A stretch of 64,000 bases of DNA from Perilla frutescens (Eukaryota; Streptophyta; Magnoliopsida; Lamiales; Lamiaceae), in assembly GCA_026008535.1 (NCBI GenBank), contig BRKX01000006.1, positions 41,094,664 to 41,158,663 of the forward strand, read 5' to 3'. The notes under the pieces are model-generated. The model saw only the letters and a program-made list of their open reading frames with translations, searched no databases and was not told the DNA's origin. The position numbers and the translations under genes were made by a program. Of this stretch, positions 34,519-46,286 are shown piece after piece (the stretch's first letter is position 1; the number at the start of each line of letters is the position of its first letter).

Positions 34519-35639
34519 TGTTGGTCCCGGGACGAGTCAGAATCAGTTTAGAGGGAGGGTGAATAAACTGATTTAAAAACTGATCAATAATTGCGGAATA
34601 TTCAGAGCCCGTTTGACTCGCTGAGTTAGCCGTACTCTTATGAGATCAGTTGAGATGATCTGCTAGCTCGGAGTGTTGTATGTGCTTGAAGTGTGCAGTT
34701 TAAAACATGCAACTGAAACTAAACAGTAAAGCATAGCACACAAGCAGTTTTACAGAGGTTCGAAGCTCAACTTCTACATCCTCTCTTCCTTCCGCAGAAA
34801 GGCAATTCACTATGCAAGTGTAAAGTTCTTTTATTACAGTTGCACATCGAAGACAAACTGCTGAACCTGGCAAACGGTGACTTTACGAGTCACAGCCTCC
34901 ATTTCAACTGGTGTTGTCCTGGAAATGGCAATCCAATGAACGCAGTCTCCTCAGCCAGTTTTTAGGTCGATAGCTCACACTTACCGATCTCAACTGCTCG
35001 CTGAGACTTTAGGTGCTATTTCCAGTCTTTACAAGGTCTTAGATCTCTTTCGATCTTCAAGAAGATAGTCTTGAAACTGGTATCAACTGATATGCTCCTT
35101 CGCGCGTCTGCGGCTTGTGCTGGGTAGTTGATCATTGTAGAGCTTGAACTGAGAGAATTGCTCTGGCTGGAAATCTTCAACAGCTAGCTTGATGAGTGAT
35201 CTGGCTCCTTCTCTTCAGTTGGACTTTTGCTTCTTCTAAGTTTTGAGCGTGAGGCTTTAGAACTTTTGCGAACGTCTTCACAGAAAGTCTTAGCTAAAGT
35301 TTCCTCAGGAGTCGAATGTCAAAAGTCAAGGGTCACCTTCTGGGTTGCTCACCTTTTATAGATGAGTGGATGGTGACCGTTAATGATCACTGTTTGATCA
35401 TAAATGATAAAGCCGTTGAGGGGCTTTCATTTAAGGATAGCTGTTGAGTAGCCTTTGCTCTTTCGATGAGCTTTTGTTCCAAGATTTCGATTGCATTAAC
35501 TTCAAGATCTTCTTTTGCTTATCTGAAATTTGAATTTCAGTTATGACTTCTATCTTGATCTTCAGTTCTGAGCTTCGTCTGGCAGTTGGAATCTTCAGTT
35601 CCTCGTCTGTCAGTTCTGCGCATCTCTTAACAGTTTGGA

Positions 35640-36240
35640 AAGCTTCAGTTAGGATCATTTTCAGCTGGCAGTTTGAATCTGTGTTCTTCAGCTGGCATTC
35701 TGGACTTGTATCCCTTCAGCTGGAACTTCCTTGAACTGGTCTTTAATTCGGCTACTGGCGCTTCATCAGTTGGTCTTCAAAACTGATGCGTCTTCAGCTG
35801 TTATCCTTCGAACTGGTACTTCTTCAGCTGGAACTTCATTCTTCAGTTGGGACTTCTTGAGCTAGTATTTCCTTCGGCTTGTACCTTGGTCTTCTCTTCA
35901 GCTGGCATAGTCCTTCAGTTGGAACTTCCTTAACCGGTATTTTCTTCAGCTCGGACCTTGGACTGGTACACTTCTTCAGCTGGTATTCTTCTTCAGCTGG
36001 TATCTCTCTTTGGGTGGTAGTCTTCTTCAGTTGGTATCATCTTGAACTGGCATGTTCATCAGTTCAGACTGATGTGTTTTTCAGCTGGTATTTCTTCAGC
36101 TGGGAATAGTCTCGAACTGGCATGTCCTTCAGTTCTTCTCTTCAGTTGGATTTCCTTCAGCTGGAACAGTCTTCAGCTGGAACTTTTCTTCAGCTGGCAT
36201 TGGGCACTTCTAAGATGGTGCCTTGAACTGGTATTTTTCT
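35640..36240 (+). repeat. Degenerate CTTCAGCTGG minisatellite
   Basis: The word CTTCAGCTGG or close forms (CTTCAGTTGG, CTTGAACTGG) recur many times with irregular spacing of about 20-30 bp through the middle of the solo LTR. Short apparent proteins rich in FFSWY are translations of this repeat and not genes. Confidence 0.75.
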
Positions 36241-36325
36241 TCAGTTTATAACTGTAGACTGGTGACCTTTGGCACTCCACTTGATGGTACCTGCAACTTC
36301 CAGTTTACCTTGCTAACTGATCTAG

Positions 36326-36478
36326 CTAGCTACAGTTTCTTTTTTTTTCATAACCCTTTGTGGTTGGATATTTTTCTTTTTCTCTCTGTTCTTTTCTCTC
36401 TCTTTTCTTTACTCAGCTCTTGGTTGGTTTCTTTCTTTTCTCTTTTTTTCTTTTCTCTCTTTTCTTTTCTTTTTCTCA
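36326..36478 (+). repeat. Pyrimidine-rich tract
   Basis: Nearly pure C/T sequence (TTTCTTTTCTCTT type) near the end of the solo LTR. Confidence 0.7.
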
Positions 36479-36699
36479 CATAGATTGATCATTTATTTTT
36501 GGCTTTGATAGCTTGATTATTTTATATGATCATCCTTAGTTTTCTACTTGATTTCTTTTCAGTTTTTCAAAGCTCTTTCCGTATTTTGACATCTCATCAA
36601 AATCCCTTGTCAGAAAAACCTTGATAGTTTTTCCTAACAATTTAGTTATAATTTAATATTTTTTTGTACAAACTATTTTTTAGATTATTTGTATATCTT

Positions 36700-36729
36700 T
36701 TACCGTGCATCGCACGGGTATAATACTAG
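36700..36729 (+). mobile_element. Candidate Helitron 3' end
   Basis: A hairpin CCGTGCATCGCACGGG is followed by TATAATACTAG and then T. A short GC-rich hairpin just before CTAG, with T next, is the standard Helitron 3' terminus. The 5' partner may be at 3304. Confidence 0.7.
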
Positions 36730-36765
36730 TAGTATTTAATAAGCTAATTTACCAAGATAGAATCA

Positions 36766-37091
36766 AACCACACAAAATCATCTATTACACAATTTGTGTT
36801 GCATTCTATATATTGCTCACTCAAATTTTTTAGATTTTTTTTCATTTTTTCTTCGATTTTAATTTTTTATACTTTAGTTTAATTTTACTGTGTGTATTTA
36901 AAGTGAATCATACCCAATTCAATTTTATTATAATTTTTAAGTATTTAATTTTTCAAACAAAGAATTACTAAATAAAAACTGAAAATTAAATACTAAAATG
37001 AGTAGAATGAACCCTAAATAATATGTGTAAACATAAATAAAGTAAAACAATTTGAAATCGAAAAAGAAAAGATGAAAATAAAACTAAAAGA
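36766..37091. mobile_element. Palindromic AT-rich MITE, partial
   Basis: It shares AAAATCATCTATTRCACA, TTATACTTTAGTTTAATTTT and the AACCCTAAATAAT region with the MITEs at 55481-55888 and 55959-56344. Its two halves are partly complementary. The right end is lost against the next MITE. Confidence 0.6.
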
Positions 37092-39562
37092 ACAGGTCTT
37101 GTGTGCACTAAGTGCACATCAGACAGTCAACGCGCATTTACCCGGTCAATGCGTTAACTAAAAAATCTGTCAAAATCAGTATCATTCGTGTTGAGTATGA
37201 CGTGTTCCAGATGATGTTATCACTTCATTGATAACATTGCAATCAATGTCGTACCTAATGTCGTTCCATCATTCTCGTCACATTGGGTATAACACTCAGA
37301 TTATTAATCTTATCATTTCCTAGTATTTTGAATTAATTTATTTTTTAACTTAATCTGAATAAATTGTAATTTTTGTCACATATCATTTTTCATGATTTTA
37401 GGGATTTATTAGATATTTTATTTTGATTTAAAACGTGGATAATGTTTGATTTTAACTTGTTTAAAATCTGTTCCGGATTTCATGGGGACGTGATGTTCCC
37501 ACTCCTTCTTGGACACTAACTGTTGCAGGAGATCGTGGGTCACTGGAGTAACCGCTACTATTGCACGATGTTGAAGAACGTGTGCCATGCAATGTAGAAG
37601 ACGGTTATCTCAAATCCACATTCAGCAATGGGTAGTGGAAGACGGTTGATTCAAGTCCAAGTCATCTAGGATCGTGAAGCAACTGCCAATACAAGATGGA
37701 GGAAGTATTTAAGGTCTCCTTAGACCTTAAAATCATTTATGCAAGCAAGTTATCACTGTGGTTTGTGAGAAGCTCTGAACCTTGCATCTAGTGTCGTCTC
37801 TAAAGTCCAAAACATCTTCTTCGACATCTGCCTAGCGTCCCAATCAGCTGGAGACTTTTTGTAACGCCCCAAACTACTCCGTTTGGCCACGTCACTTAAT
37901 ATACAATTTATTTACATATTTTGTGTACTTATTTTAATATGAGCGGAAGCTTAGGTCAAAATATGATACTATACATAGCACGATGAGGTAAGGCATCATA
38001 GTTTACAATATAAATTTTGTCCTATGAAGCATGCAATCATCTAACCTATCGGGCTCATAGGCTTACACAACCCGCCCGTCTAGCACCCTGAATTAACAAA
38101 CATAATATAGGGATTCATCAACATAATTCGCACATAGAAGGCTCCAAGGTCAAACGACCCGCCTTTAAGTTGTTTGGCATAGTTATCAAATTATATACAT
38201 CATAACCTACAAAAGATCGGGCTATTCCCATCCCCAATAATCATTGATCATAAAGCAAAAAGAGTGATCAATGTAATAATGATAGTAATGTAAGTATTTT
38301 TCAAAAAGGAGCATGCAAAAGATAAACACAAGCTTGTGGGGTTCTCTTGTGTTCACAACGCTCCTACTCGGGCTCCGACTCCTCAACCTGAAATTCATTG
38401 AATGAATGGGGTGAGTATTTAACAACATACTCAGTGGGGAACACTGTAAACAGTTATAGCTAATTGCACAAGTGAAAATATAACATATGGACTTTTCATT
38501 ACATTGTGGAGACTAGTCTCAACCCCGTAGGGTCTAAACATCATGATGCCCCCGTTAATGAACATCTTTGGCCCTGTAGGGATGCCCGCAGACATACTAC
38601 CCCCCAGGGAGGACATTAACAGGTCTATGTTCGATCACAAGGATCTCTGCCCCGAAGGGTCTCTTTGTCGACCCCGAAGGATCTCTTTCATTTACCGGTC
38701 CGAAGACCCTTCATATTTATACAATCAAAGCACAACAATAACTATAACATTACACGTGTTCACAGTTTAGAGTTACCCCACCTTAAAAGACGCTTTTGAA
38801 TCCTTTTAACCTTGAATACTCCTTTGCCGTGCACAAGTTGTCCTCCTCGAGCTCCAACACGTCACCTATCACCTTTTTATTCTCTTTTCAATTTAGATGT
38901 CGAGTTATACAAATAAATCATAACTTTGAGTAAACTCATGCTATACTTTACTTTAAGGTCTTCTAACATATCCATATACACAATCATGGATATACAAGCT
39001 CATACTACGATTTTGGACTCAAAATATGCATTAAAACTCTTTGAAGCATTTGATCGAACACATCACGGGCACACATTTAAACCACAAGCTCATGACTCAT
39101 TTTAAATCCTTTAGACCCAACATTTCAAATACAAACACCTTTATCCTAGGGCTCTAACATACATGAAACTCAACCCCATACAACCCACACAACATCTCCA
39201 AACGATTATCAACAAAACAAAGGGAAATAAGGGCAAAAATCCAAACCCTAGCAACAATGAACCATAGGAATCCAATATAACTTCACATATAGCTTCAAGG
39301 AGATAAGTAAACCATATGTTCAAGATATCAAAGCAAGAAGATCAACAAAAATCCAAAATCCTCAAATTTGGATAACAAACCCTAGTTTCCAAAACAACAA
39401 GAAATGGGTGTTTAATCCCCAAGAAGGAGAGGTGTAGAGGTTACCTTTGTTGATGGATGATGATGGAAGAATCTACTCCACAAAGATGAAGGATTTGTAG
39501 AGAGAAATGGAGAGGAGAATCGCCCAAGTGAAAGGAAAGTGAGAAGGAAATGAACAAGTGTT

Positions 39563-39581
39563 GTATTTATAGGTAGAGAAT
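39563..39581 (-). promoter_or_regulatory. Predicted TATA box of the nested LTR
   Basis: Minus strand reads CCTATAAATACAAC. The GC-rich minisatellite lies directly upstream of it in that orientation. Confidence 0.5.
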
Positions 39582-39587
39582 CCCCGG

Positions 39588-39755
39588 ACCCGCGCGACCG
39601 CGCAGCCCCCGCGACCGCGGAACCCCTCTCTCGGCCCACGCTCCCCGCGAGCGCGCAGCCCCCGCGGGCGCGCGTCCCTCGCCAGCCCCGCGGGCGCGCA
39701 GTCTCCCGCGACCGCGCACGTCCCCGCGGGCGCGCACCTCCCGCGAGCGCGCGAC
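39588..39755 (-). repeat. CpG-rich minisatellite in the LTR promoter region
   Basis: Short tandem units of the type CCCGCGAGCGCGCAG or CCCGCGGGCGCGCG, about 15-20 bp long, nearly all G/C and dense in CpG, inside otherwise AT-rich DNA. Frames across it give artificial Arg-Gly-Ala proteins. Confidence 0.85.
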
Positions 39756-40509
39756 ATGCCAAAAATCACCCCCTTATTTTAAACGACTCCCGAACTTAAA
39801 CCACTCCATTTTCCTTTAAATTTTCAAGGCACTTTTAATACATACCGAAAATATTAATTTAAATATAGACACACTCGATTATCATCACATAACTCGACAA
39901 ATTTTAACATTAAACATTAACGTGTATTATACACTTAGTATAATACCACCGTGCTATGACGTATTGGCTCGAGTAAGACAACCTGCAATAAAACAACGGC
40001 ATAACATACAAACATACTCACATGATTAATATTCAACAATATTAATTCGAAATCATTTACTAAAATTATAATTTATAATTTAGCAAAAGGGGGTCGGGGT
40101 ATCACACTTTTATTCCAATTGTGTGTGTAGGTTAGATAGTCAACTTTGAGAAGTCTAGGATTTAGAGTGACTTGTTGTAATCTATCTATATGTTTAGATA
40201 GGTTTTTTTGAGTGATTATTCGAGTGAGTGAAATTAGGATAGTCCTCTGTATGTTTTATACAGTGTTGTCAAGGGAGTGAACCGAGACAACATCATCATT
40301 GTTTTTGTATTTCACTTGTGATAGTGAATTTCGCCTTGAGGTAATCACAGACCGTAAGGAGTGTGATTTAAAACTTGTTTTGTGCAGAGTTCTGTTTATG
40401 TTTCCGCTGCATGCTGAAGGCAATGTGGTAACACTAGCTTCAACATTACTTTTAACTTTGCGATTTACATCCGTAATTCACATTGTTTCAAACAACAACT
40501 TCTAACAAG

Positions 40510-40521
40510 TGGTATCAGAGC
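40510..40521 (+). promoter_or_regulatory. Primer-binding site of the large Copia
   Basis: TGGTATCAGAGC lies two bases after the 5' LTR and is complementary to initiator tRNA-Met. Confidence 0.85.
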
Positions 40522-40571
40522 CGGTACTTGACACACTAAGTACTCGATCCGGTGTTGCTTGAAATTCCGTG

Positions 40572-42083
40572 ATGGATATCCAGATTAATCAATGTCGTCC
40601 TCCTGCTCTAGACAGCAATGGTGGCCACTACGTCATGTGGAAATCTCAAATGAAGATTTATATTAAATCTATCGATGAAAGAGCATGGATGGCAGTTATT
40701 GAAGAATAGAGCCCTCCTAGGATGGAAGGTCCAAATGGAGATTTTGTGTTAACTCCAGAATCTCAATGGACAAATGATGAAAGAATAATCTCAAACTTTA
40801 ATGCTCGCGCTCTGAATGCGATTTTTATTTCAGTCGATGTTCCATGCTTCAAGATGATTTGCAATTGTGTTACTGCATATCAGGCATGGATCATTCTTCA
40901 GGAACATTGTGAAGGGTCTGTCAGTGTAAGAAAGACCAAACTGAGGCTACTCACATCAAAATTTGAAAATTTACACATGTTTGAAGATGAAACTATTTCA
41001 TCTTATGCTGAAAAATTGTGTGAGATCTCAAATCAATCGACCGCTCTTAGGAGTCCAATCTCCAATGAGAACATGGTTAGCAAGTTGCTTTGAACTCTCT
41101 CAGAAAGATTCAATATGAAAATTTCTGCAATAGAAGAAGCACATGATGTGGGAACCATGAGTTTGAGTGAAGCGGTCAGCATCTTACTAACGTTTGAGAT
41201 GAACCTGCAAAACCAAAAGGCGAACTCAACTTCAAAAGGAATTGCTCTCCAGACAACAACTGTGTCATCTGATGTTCATAATGATGTTGACAGTCTTCAG
41301 GAAATCAATGAGGAAGAAAATCTAAGTGTTGCACTCTTGACAAAGAAGTTCAACTCACTTGTTTGGTCCATGAAGAAAAGCCCCCCAAACATCAAGCCTC
41401 GACGACTGTTTGATTCTCCATCCTCATCAACATCAAACTCTGGAAGATCAAATGTTAAGAAGGAAGTTGCTGATGCTGAGAAAGACATTGACTCAGTTCA
41501 ATGTAGAGCATGTTCTGGATTTGGTCATTACTCTAATAAATGTCCAACAACACGAAGAAGACAAAGAAGTAATTTCAATGTTGTTCTCAGTGATGAATAT
41601 GATACTGAAAATGATTCAGATCAGAGAGTGTTGTTCATCAATGTCATGGAGGAAGACGACCAGATTATTGATGCCCTGAACGGTATTGATGAACTTGACG
41701 TACTTGACATTGAAGAATGTGAAATTGAAGATGAGGTTCTCCCAGATGTTAAAGATAAAGCCACTGAGATCTCTCCTAACACTACTAATTGGTATGAAAT
41801 GACTCTACTAGATGAGTTTAATCATACTTCCGAGATCAGAGAGGTTGATCCACAGGAAAAATGTCCCACTGCCTCTCTTGAAGAGCTCAATGATGTTGTG
41901 AATGAAGTCTGCGGTCAATGGACAGCTCAATCAAAAGAACTGAAATTTCTTGTGGAAGAAAATCAGTTTCTTAGAGAGAAGATTGTAGGTCTGGAAATTA
42001 GACTCACCAGGAGTGATACTGAAATCACTAAACTAAAGAAGGAAGTGGAGAGCACCTCAAGAACGTTTCAGAAATGGAATTAA
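40572..42083 (+). pseudogene. Copia gag (UBN2-type) with stops
   Basis: From the ATG at 40572 one frame runs to 42083 with in-frame TAG (40707-40709) and TGA (41091-41093). It begins with a UBN2-like capsid region (HYVMWKSQMKIYI, then AYQAWIILQEHCEG). A zinc knuckle CRACSGFGHYSNKC follows near 41505, then an acidic stretch and a probable coiled coil at the end (KFLVEENQFLREKI). A frame shift near 42074 leads into pol. Both stops could come from single C-to-T or G-to-A changes (TGG or CAG to TAG, CGA to TGA). Confidence 0.85.
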
Positions 42084-45000
42084 GGAATGAATGTCCTAAA
42101 TGAAGCATTAACATTGGGACAGACAGACAGGCTGGACTAGGATTCTCAAACAAAATTTCCATGACTTCCTCAAACAACAATGTTGTGAAATTTGTGAAGG
42201 AGAACAACCCAAACATGCCGATATGGAGCAATGTTGAAGATGATTATCAGAAGCAATGTAAGGGCTCAAAGGTTCGAAAATATGTGTGACATTACTGTCA
42301 GGAGCCGGGACATATCAAACCACATTGCTTCAAGTTTCACGATGATGTTGCGACCGAGAGAACAACATCAGGGATCACATCAAAGAACAAGAATCCGATG
42401 AAGTCCAAAAAGATGAAGATTACATGCAATGTTGTGTACACATCATTGAAGCCTAACATTGCCGGAACATGGTACGTCGACAGTGGATGTTCTCGATACA
42501 TGACCGACAATAAGCAATTTCTTGAAGAATATACCACTTCAAACAAAGGCAAAGTCAGTTACCGAGGAGGAGATCAAGGAAACATTGTCAGAAAAGGTAC
42601 ATTGAATGTCAAACATTTTCCTAAGCTTCAGAATGTCCTACGTGTTGAAGGACTGACGGCAAATTTGATCAGTATTAGTCAGCTTTGTGACGATGGTATG
42701 CATGTCAAGTTTGATAAAAACACTTGTGAAGTGTTTGACAAACATGACAAATGCATAATGTTTGGTAGCCGTGCATCTGACAATTGCTACCATGCTGACA
42801 AAGATGAAGCTTGCAACCTGAATGTTAATGATGAAACAAAACTGATTCATCAAAAACTCGGTCATGTAAGCATGGTAAATTTGAAAAAGCCGATTATGTC
42901 TGATGCTGTCCGTGGCCTACTAAAACTGAATGTTAATCAAGATGTTGTGTGTGGTGCTTCCCAAAAGAGAAAATAAACCAGAATACCTCATAAAAGCCTG
43001 GGTGGTTGTCAAACAACAAGATGTTTTCAACTCTTACATATGGACATCATGGGACCAGTCGATACAAAAAGTATGAGTGGTAAGAGTTTCATCCTTGTCA
43101 TTGTTGATGATTTCTCAAGGTATACTTGGGTTGAATTTCTGCAGGAAAAATCTGAAACCTTCAAGATCTTTAAAAGATTCTGCCGCACAATGTGTCAGCA
43201 ATTTGACACCAACATTGCATGTGTAAGAACAGATCATGGAAGAGAATTTGAGAATGCTGCATTTGATTATTTTTGTGAAAGGAAAGGAATACTCCATGAG
43301 TATTCAGCGCCCAAAACTCCACAACAAAATGGAGTAGTGGAAAGAAAGAATCGAACTCTGCAGGAACTGTCATGTGCAATATTACAGGCCAAAGGACTTT
43401 CAAAGAAGCTGTGGGCTGAAGCTGTTAACACAGCGTGTCACATCGGAAACAGAGTCTATTTTCGACCAGGAAGAAAGGAGACTCCGTATGAACTTCTAAG
43501 AGAGAGAAAACCAAATCTTAAATATTTTCATGTGTTTGGATGTGTCTGTTACATCCTGAATGACAGAGATCACCTTGGAAAGTTTGATTCCAAAAGTGAC
43601 AAAGGATTATTCTTGGGATATGCTTAAAACAGCAGAGCATATCGGGTTCCTAATCTAAGAACTAAGGCCGTACAAGAATCTGTCAATGTTGTGTTTGATG
43701 ATCTTACAGGTCTAGCAATGAGAACTGAAGAAGATGATGTGTCATTTCTATTACATGAACCAGATGTTGCCAACAAGGAGTCCAATAACACTGACAAAAG
43801 TGCTTTCAAAAGTCCTGATGTCAAAACCAATGTCTCTTCTCCGTCAATGAAGGAATCAACATCACCTCAGACACCAGATTTATACTTCTCATCTGAAAGC
43901 GATGATGAACAACTTCCACTGGCTCAGTATGAATCAAGACGCGACCCTCCAAGGAGAATCAAAAGAGATCACCCAAATTCCCAAATCATTGGTTATGGAT
44001 CTCAAGGGGTCAAAACCAGAACAAAAAGCTCAGTCGATGTTGCTGAATTGGTCAAACAGGTTTGCATGTCAACAGTTATTAACCTTGTGTCCATATCATG
44101 CTTTCTATCGAATGTTAAACTTAAAAATGTCAAGGAAGCACTGAAAGATGAATTTTGGGTAGAAGCAATGCATGATAAGTTGATTCAGTTTGTTCGAAAT
44201 AATGTGTTGGAATTAGTTCCAAGACCTGGAAATAAAAATGTTATTGGAACTAAATGGATTTTTAAGAACAAGACTGATGAGTCTGGTAATGTGGTCAGAA
44301 ACAAAGCCAGACTAGTGGCTCAAGGTTATACACAAGTAGAAGGAATAAACTATGATGAAACATTTGCTCCAGTTGCTAGAATAGAGTCTATCCGTCTTCT
44401 ACTTGCCATTGTTTGCCACATTGGGTTTACACTGCATCAAATGGATGTTAAAAGCGCCTTTCTAAATGGTTTCTTGAATGAGGAAGCCTATGTTGAACAA
44501 CCAAAAGGCTTTGAATGTCACGAAAAACCAAACCATGTGCTAAAACTACACAAGGCCTTATATGGGCTTAAACAAGCTCCTAGAGCTTGGTATGCTCGAC
44601 TTACGGAGTTTTTGATTAACTTTGGTTTCTCAAGAGGCGTGGTTGATAAAACATTGTTTATCAAAAGGATTCACAAACACATTACTGTTGCACAAATATA
44701 TGTTGATGATATTGTGTTTGGATCCACCTGTTCTAACCTCCTTAGGGAGTTTGTTGATGCAATGTGCAGCACATTTGAAATGAGCATGTTCGGCGAATTG
44801 GCTTACTTTCTTGGTCTCCAAATCAAGCAAGACAAAGATGGGATTTTATATCGCAAAGTAAGTATGCTAAAAATCTGATCAAGCGCTTTGGACTTGAAGC
44901 TGCAAAGCCCATGAAAACACCAAGAGGATCCTCTGAAAAACTGAGCAAAGACGATGTTGGAGTCAATGTTGATCCAACAATGTATAGAGGAATAATCGGT

Positions 45001-45636
45001 AGCTTGCTCTACTTGACTGCCAGCAGACCTGATATCATGTTCAGTGTTGGAGTATGCGCTAGATACCAAGCTCAACCCAAGGAGTCTCACCTGAAAGCTG
45101 TCAAAAGAATAATTCGATATGTTGCTGGTACAGTCGACTTTGGAATCAGGTATTATAAAGATACAAACACCAGCCTTATTGGATACAGTAATTCAGACTG
45201 GGCAGGCGATGTTGATGATAGGAAGAGCACAAGTGGTGGTTACTTCTTTTTGGGGAGCAATATGGTTTCTTGGTCAAGCAAGAAACAAAATTGCATCTCC
45301 TTGTCAACAGCTGAATCCGAATACGTTGCAGCTGCTAGTTGTTGTGCTCAGTTGGTATGGCTGAATCAAATGTTGAAAGACTATGGCATGACAAGCTCAT
45401 CACTAACCTTGCTGTGTGATAATGCTAGTGCTATTGAAATTTCCAAGAACCCTGTTCAACATTCACGCACTAAGCATATCGACATTCGACATCACTTTAT
45501 CAGAGACTTAGTGGAAAAGGAGATCATAAACATCAAATACATATCCACTGAGAATCAAACTGTAGATATTTTACCAAGCCTCTTGATTTCGAGAGATTTT
45601 TTGCCTTGAGAAAGTCTCTTGGAATGTGTTCTATTT
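42074..45636 (+). pseudogene. Copia pol with stops and frame shifts
   Basis: Domain order is a second zinc knuckle (CQEPGHIKPHC near 42298, preceded by a TGA), protease (WYVDSGCSRYM near 42470), integrase (HMDIMGPV, RTDHGREF, NGVVERKNR, 43034-43620), reverse transcriptase (43700-44870, with YVDDIVFG near 44700) and RNase H (SNSDWAGD, STAESEY, DNASAIEIS, to about 45600). In-frame stops lie at 42974-42976 and 43625-43627. Frame shifts occur near 44850 (before SKYAKNLIKRFGL) and 45571 (before TKPLDFERF). It is not functional as it stands. Confidence 0.9.
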
Positions 45637-45639
45637 AAT

Positions 45640-46286
45640 TAGTTCTTTTTGTTTACTGATGTTGAACTCAATGTGAGTTCTTTTTATCAACATCAGTTGT
45701 TTATTTTTTTTAGTTATTTCTTTTTAGTATAATTCAAGGCTTACTTAATGAAATTATTGTGTTTCTGCTTTTATTTAACAAAATCAGCTACTTGAAATTC
45801 TATGTCTGTGTTTGTGAATAAAATACCCGTAATTCTATAAGGTGAATTATAGTTAGGTTTATTCACTATTTGTCTGTGTTGTAGCTGATGTTGTGACCAA
45901 GATTGCAGAGAAACGATATTCGTCAGAAAATATATGCCTAGAATTATATTTTTTTGTGGTTTCCGTCTTTTTATTCCTTTATATATAAAAAAAAACAAAC
46001 CGAAACTATTTTGGGACCCATAAAGATTCACTTTTTGAATTTTTGTGATAAATACATGTTTTGATATAATGTATCCCTATCCACTAATTATGTTTTATTT
46101 AAATGTTTTCTTTGATAAGGAAAATAGAAAAAGTGGGTGATGTGACAAGAGGTTGTTCCGATTTTTGAGGGTGAGAGAGTATATCAACTCTTTTTGGAAT
46201 TATTTTGTTCTTTATTTCTCTCACTCATTTCCTCTCGAGCCTCTTCATCTTCCTGTTTCCTTTTTCAAGCTCGTGCAGATAAATCA
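45640..46286. other. Spacer between pol and ORF2
   Basis: Non-coding, AT-rich, with a CT-rich leader just before ORF2. No splice or promoter signal can be assigned with confidence. Confidence 0.4.

Larger units (their letters stand above)
34519..36639 (+). mobile_element. Solo LTR of a second family, rich in CAGCTGG
   Basis: 2,121 bp, TGTTGGTCCCGG...TTCCTAACA, with target duplication ATTTA at 34514-34518 and 36640-36644. Its ends differ from the TGTAACRCCCC family. It may be a large-Copia (SIRE-like) LTR, which is inferred from the TGTTGGTCCCG start. A minisatellite and a pyrimidine tract lie inside. Confidence 0.8.
37860..40106 (-). mobile_element. Solo LTR nested in the 5' LTR
   Basis: 2,247 bp, TGTAACGCCCC...GGGTATCACA, with target duplication CTTTT (37855-37859 and 40107-40111). 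It contains the ACTCAGTGGGG module (38388-38440), several CCCCGTAGGG-like motifs (38524-38690), a GC-rich minisatellite and a minus-strand TATA box. There is no internal region. Confidence 0.9.
37189..40507 (+). repeat. 5' LTR of the large Copia, split by a solo LTR
   Basis: TGTTGAGTATGA...CTTCTAACA. Removing the insert 37860-40106 and one copy of its CTTTT duplication leaves about 1,067 bp, against 1,066 bp for the 3' LTR. Confidence 0.9.

Noticed and set aside
35879..36251. Open frames rich in FFSWYSS repeats, resembling a repeat protein
   Set aside because: They are translations of the CTTCAGCTGG minisatellite within a solo LTR.
39412..39769. Minus-strand open frames coding Arg/Gly/Ala-rich proteins of about 100 residues
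   Set aside because: They are translations of the CpG-rich minisatellite in a solo LTR, with no domain and overlapping alternative frames.
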